From NCBI RefSeq assembly GCF_029961145.1, contig NZ_JASBRG010000007.1, positions 2,522,189-2,586,188 on the forward strand: a stretch of 64,000 nt of DNA, written 5' to 3'. Positions within the stretch are counted from its first letter, which is position 1, and every line of letters begins with the position of its first letter. A program made the translations under genes and the position numbers. The notes beneath the pieces were generated by a model. It was not told the DNA's origin and made no database searches. It was given only the letters and a program-made list of their open reading frames with translations. Below are positions 60,988 through 64,000 of this stretch, piece by piece. This DNA comes from Pinibacter soli (GTDB lineage Bacteria > Bacteroidota > Bacteroidia > Chitinophagales > Chitinophagaceae).

Positions 60988-62547
60988 ATGAATAGGAGTT
61001 TGTTATTAGATCAATTGAAAGAAGAAAAAACATGGGATTTTATAATAGTCGGTGGCGGCGCAACAGGCCTCGGAGCAGCGGTAGACGCAGCTTCCAGGGG
61101 GTACTCCGCTATCTTATTTGAACAATCAGATCTCGCAAAAGGTACATCCAGCCGCAGCACAAAACTTGTACACGGCGGCGTTCGTTATATGGCACAAGGG
61201 GATTTAGCTTTGGTAAGAGAAGCCTGCTATGAAAGAGGTTTGTTATTAAAGAACGCTCCCCATCTCTCCAAAAATCAAACTTTCGTTATACCCAATTATT
61301 CATTCTTCGATAATATTCTTTATACAATTGGTTTGAAGTTCTACGATATGCTCGCGGGCAAGTTAAGTCTCGGCAGATCAAAATTTATAGGAAAGAAAAA
61401 AACAATAGAATATTTACCAACCATTCGCCAGCAAGGATTAAGAGGCGGTGTTGTTTACCAGGACGGACAATTTGACGATGCACGCTTGGCTGTCAATCTT
61501 GCGCAAACAGCAATCGAACAGGGCGCCTGCGTTCTAAACTATTGCCGTGTTGTTAATCTGCAAAAACAAAACAAAAAGGTCTGCGGTGTAAAAGTAAAAG
61601 ATCAGGAAACGAATATTGAGTACTCCGTAAAAGGCAAAGCAGTGATCAATGCTACCGGTGTGTTTGTTGATGATTTGTTGCTGATGGATAAACCCGAAGC
61701 AAGAAAACTGGTAAAGCCAAGCCAGGGCATTCACCTTGTAATGGATCGTTCATTCCTCGACAGTGAACATGCGTTGATGATTCCTAAAACAAGCGATGGC
61801 CGTGTATTATTCGCCGTGCCGTGGCACGACAAACTTGTAACAGGAACAACCGACACAGTTCGCGATCACATCGAACTGGAACCGCATGCGTTGGAGCAGG
61901 AAATAAATTTCATTTTAAACACAGCCGCGAACTATCTCACACGCAAACCTACGCGAGCAGATGTATTGTCGGTGTTTGCAGGCTTGCGACCATTGGCGGC
62001 ACCGCAAACAGAAGGCAAAAGCACAAAAGAAATTTCACGCAACCACAAGATCATCGTTTCGAAAAGTAATCTTGTTACCATTACGGGCGGCAAATGGACC
62101 ACTTATCGCAGAATGGCGCAGGACGTCGTGGATAGAGCAATTGCGCAAGTTCATCTTCACTATAAACCTTGTGTTACAAAAACATTAAAGATTCACGGCT
62201 ACAGGGACGGCGTAAACATGCATGATCATTTATACGTTTATGGCTCCGATATAGAAAGTGTACAGGAGCTCATGAATGAATCTCCTGAGTTCAAAGAAAA
62301 GATTTCTACAAAATACGATTTCACAAAAGCAGAAGTTGTGTGGGCAGTGCGAAAAGAATTTGCAAGAAACATTGATGATGTGCTTGCACGGCGTTGCAGA
62401 TTGTTATTTCTTGATGCACATGAAGCGATCAAAGCAGCGCCTGTTGTCGCCCAGGTCCTTGCAAGAGAATTAGGCCGTGATGAAGCGTGGATACAACAGC
62501 AAATGAGCGAGTTTACAACGATGGCGAAGGGATACATTTTGAATTGA
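60988..62547 (+). CDS. glpD: glycerol-3-phosphate dehydrogenase (aerobic type)
   Basis: 519 residues from MNRSLLLDQL; an in-frame GTG at 60832 lies in the repeat and adds an unconserved leader. FAD enzyme oxidising glycerol 3-phosphate to dihydroxyacetone phosphate at the membrane. FAD-binding IIVGGGATGLGAAVDAASRG (about 20-39), then GTSSRSTKLVHGGVRYM, VFAGLRPLAAPQ and TITGGKWTTYRRMA. glpK follows, so the pair handles glycerol. The stop TGA is part of a TTGAAAG tract. Confidence 0.95.
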   Translation: MNRSLLLDQLKEEKTWDFIIVGGGATGLGAAVDAASRGYSAILFEQSDLAKGTSSRSTKLVHGGVRYMAQGDLALVREACYERGLLLKNAPHLSKNQTFVIPNYSFFDNILYTIGLKFYDMLAGKLSLGRSKFIGKKKTIEYLPTIRQQGLRGGVVYQDGQFDDARLAVNLAQTAIEQGACVLNYCRVVNLQKQNKKVCGVKVKDQETNIEYSVKGKAVINATGVFVDDLLLMDKPEARKLVKPSQGIHLVMDRSFLDSEHALMIPKTSDGRVLFAVPWHDKLVTGTTDTVRDHIELEPHALEQEINFILNTAANYLTRKPTRADVLSVFAGLRPLAAPQTEGKSTKEISRNHKIIVSKSNLVTITGGKWTTYRRMAQDVVDRAIAQVHLHYKPCVTKTLKIHGYRDGVNMHDHLYVYGSDIESVQELMNESPEFKEKISTKYDFTKAEVVWAVRKEFARNIDDVLARRCRLLFLDAHEAIKAAPVVAQVLARELGRDEAWIQQQMSEFTTMAKGYILN

Positions 62548-62566
62548 AAGTTGAAAGTTGCAAATG

Positions 62567-62589
62567 GTAGGGGCGAATTGCATTCGCCC
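62567..62589 (+). repeat. REP, second family, after glpD
   Basis: A 23-base palindrome beginning GTAGGGGCGAATTGC and ending ATTCGCCC. Preceded by a short TTGAAAG tract from the glpD stop (62545-62563). Opposite orientation to the copy at 42698-42720. Confidence 0.82.
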
Positions 62590-62720
62590 TTGAAAATTAA
62601 GAATGTCAAAATGGAGGTGCATATTGCTGAATAAAATTACTACTGCCGAAGAGTGCGACGCAAGCAAAGCCACATAGTAGTAACGTTGATGACCCACAAA
62701 TAAAATGATTGCTCATATAA

Positions 62721-64000
<1,280 letters not shown>

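Overview
The window looks like chromosomal DNA of a Bacteroidota member, most likely family Chitinophagaceae. Supporting signs are about 40% GC, a TonB-dependent receptor with an STN domain followed by a DUF4249 lipoprotein, two giant PKD-repeat proteins with gliding/T9SS type B C-termini next to a PorP/SprF protein, an M1 peptidase and M32 carboxypeptidase of Bacteroidota type, TAnnTTTG promoter boxes and no clear Shine-Dalgarno sites. Species cannot be fixed from sequence alone. No rRNA, tRNA, CRISPR array or prophage is visible.

Layout. 0-5 kb: outer-membrane receptor/DUF4249 pair and a secreted protein of unknown function. 5-10 kb: glycosyltransferase, rsmG, then a sigma factor with an anti-sigma/TonB-like fusion partner and a NarL-type response regulator. 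10-18 kb: M1 peptidase, PepSY-like protein, rsmI, purS, pssA, aminopeptidase P, pckA. 18-24 kb: DUF3575-like barrel protein, DUF2252 protein, small conserved genes, a RAYT transposase bracketed by REP palindromes, a periplasmic trehalase. 24-32 kb: deoxynucleoside kinase, trpS, gatC, ABC ATPase, cobalamin adenosyltransferase, deacetylase/glycosyltransferase pair, a decayed alpha/beta hydrolase, an Rrf2 regulator with its oxidoreductase. 32-42 kb: lolD, DUF2795 protein, a decayed HD-domain gene, YceI, fabI, recN, DUF5362 protein, CocE hydrolase, zinc-ribbon coiled-coil protein, Nif3-like protein. 42-48 kb: a TonB-plug protein without a barrel, M32 carboxypeptidase, fasciclin lipoprotein. 48-60 kb: the T9SS surface block (two about 1600-residue PKD adhesins, PorP/SprF) followed by a peroxiredoxin and a tiny T9SS type A protein. 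60-64 kb: VOC protein, glpD, and glpK running off the end.

Most protein genes are ordinary core genes; the unusual content is between them. About fifteen intergenic gaps carry low-complexity repeats built from 7-9 bp words that differ at each locus (TTTGAAAA, ACTGAATA, AATTAAT, AGTTGTT, AAGTTTT, TGTGAAAA, ACGCAGATG and others). Most are arranged as long inverted pairs, two of them perfect over 30 and 36 bp. In about a dozen cases one arm starts at, or itself supplies, the stop codon of the neighbouring gene. I know of no named family matching this, and it is my main candidate for an undescribed element. Two REP families (both starting GTAG) and a 174-bp nested palindrome are separate, more conventional repeats.

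Other notable points: the second giant adhesin is open well upstream of its first conventional start codon and appears to begin at CTG; two Rrf2-type operators of identical geometry precede the regulator and its neighbour; an inverted-heptamer site follows the NarL-type regulator; and two genes are clear pseudogenes.
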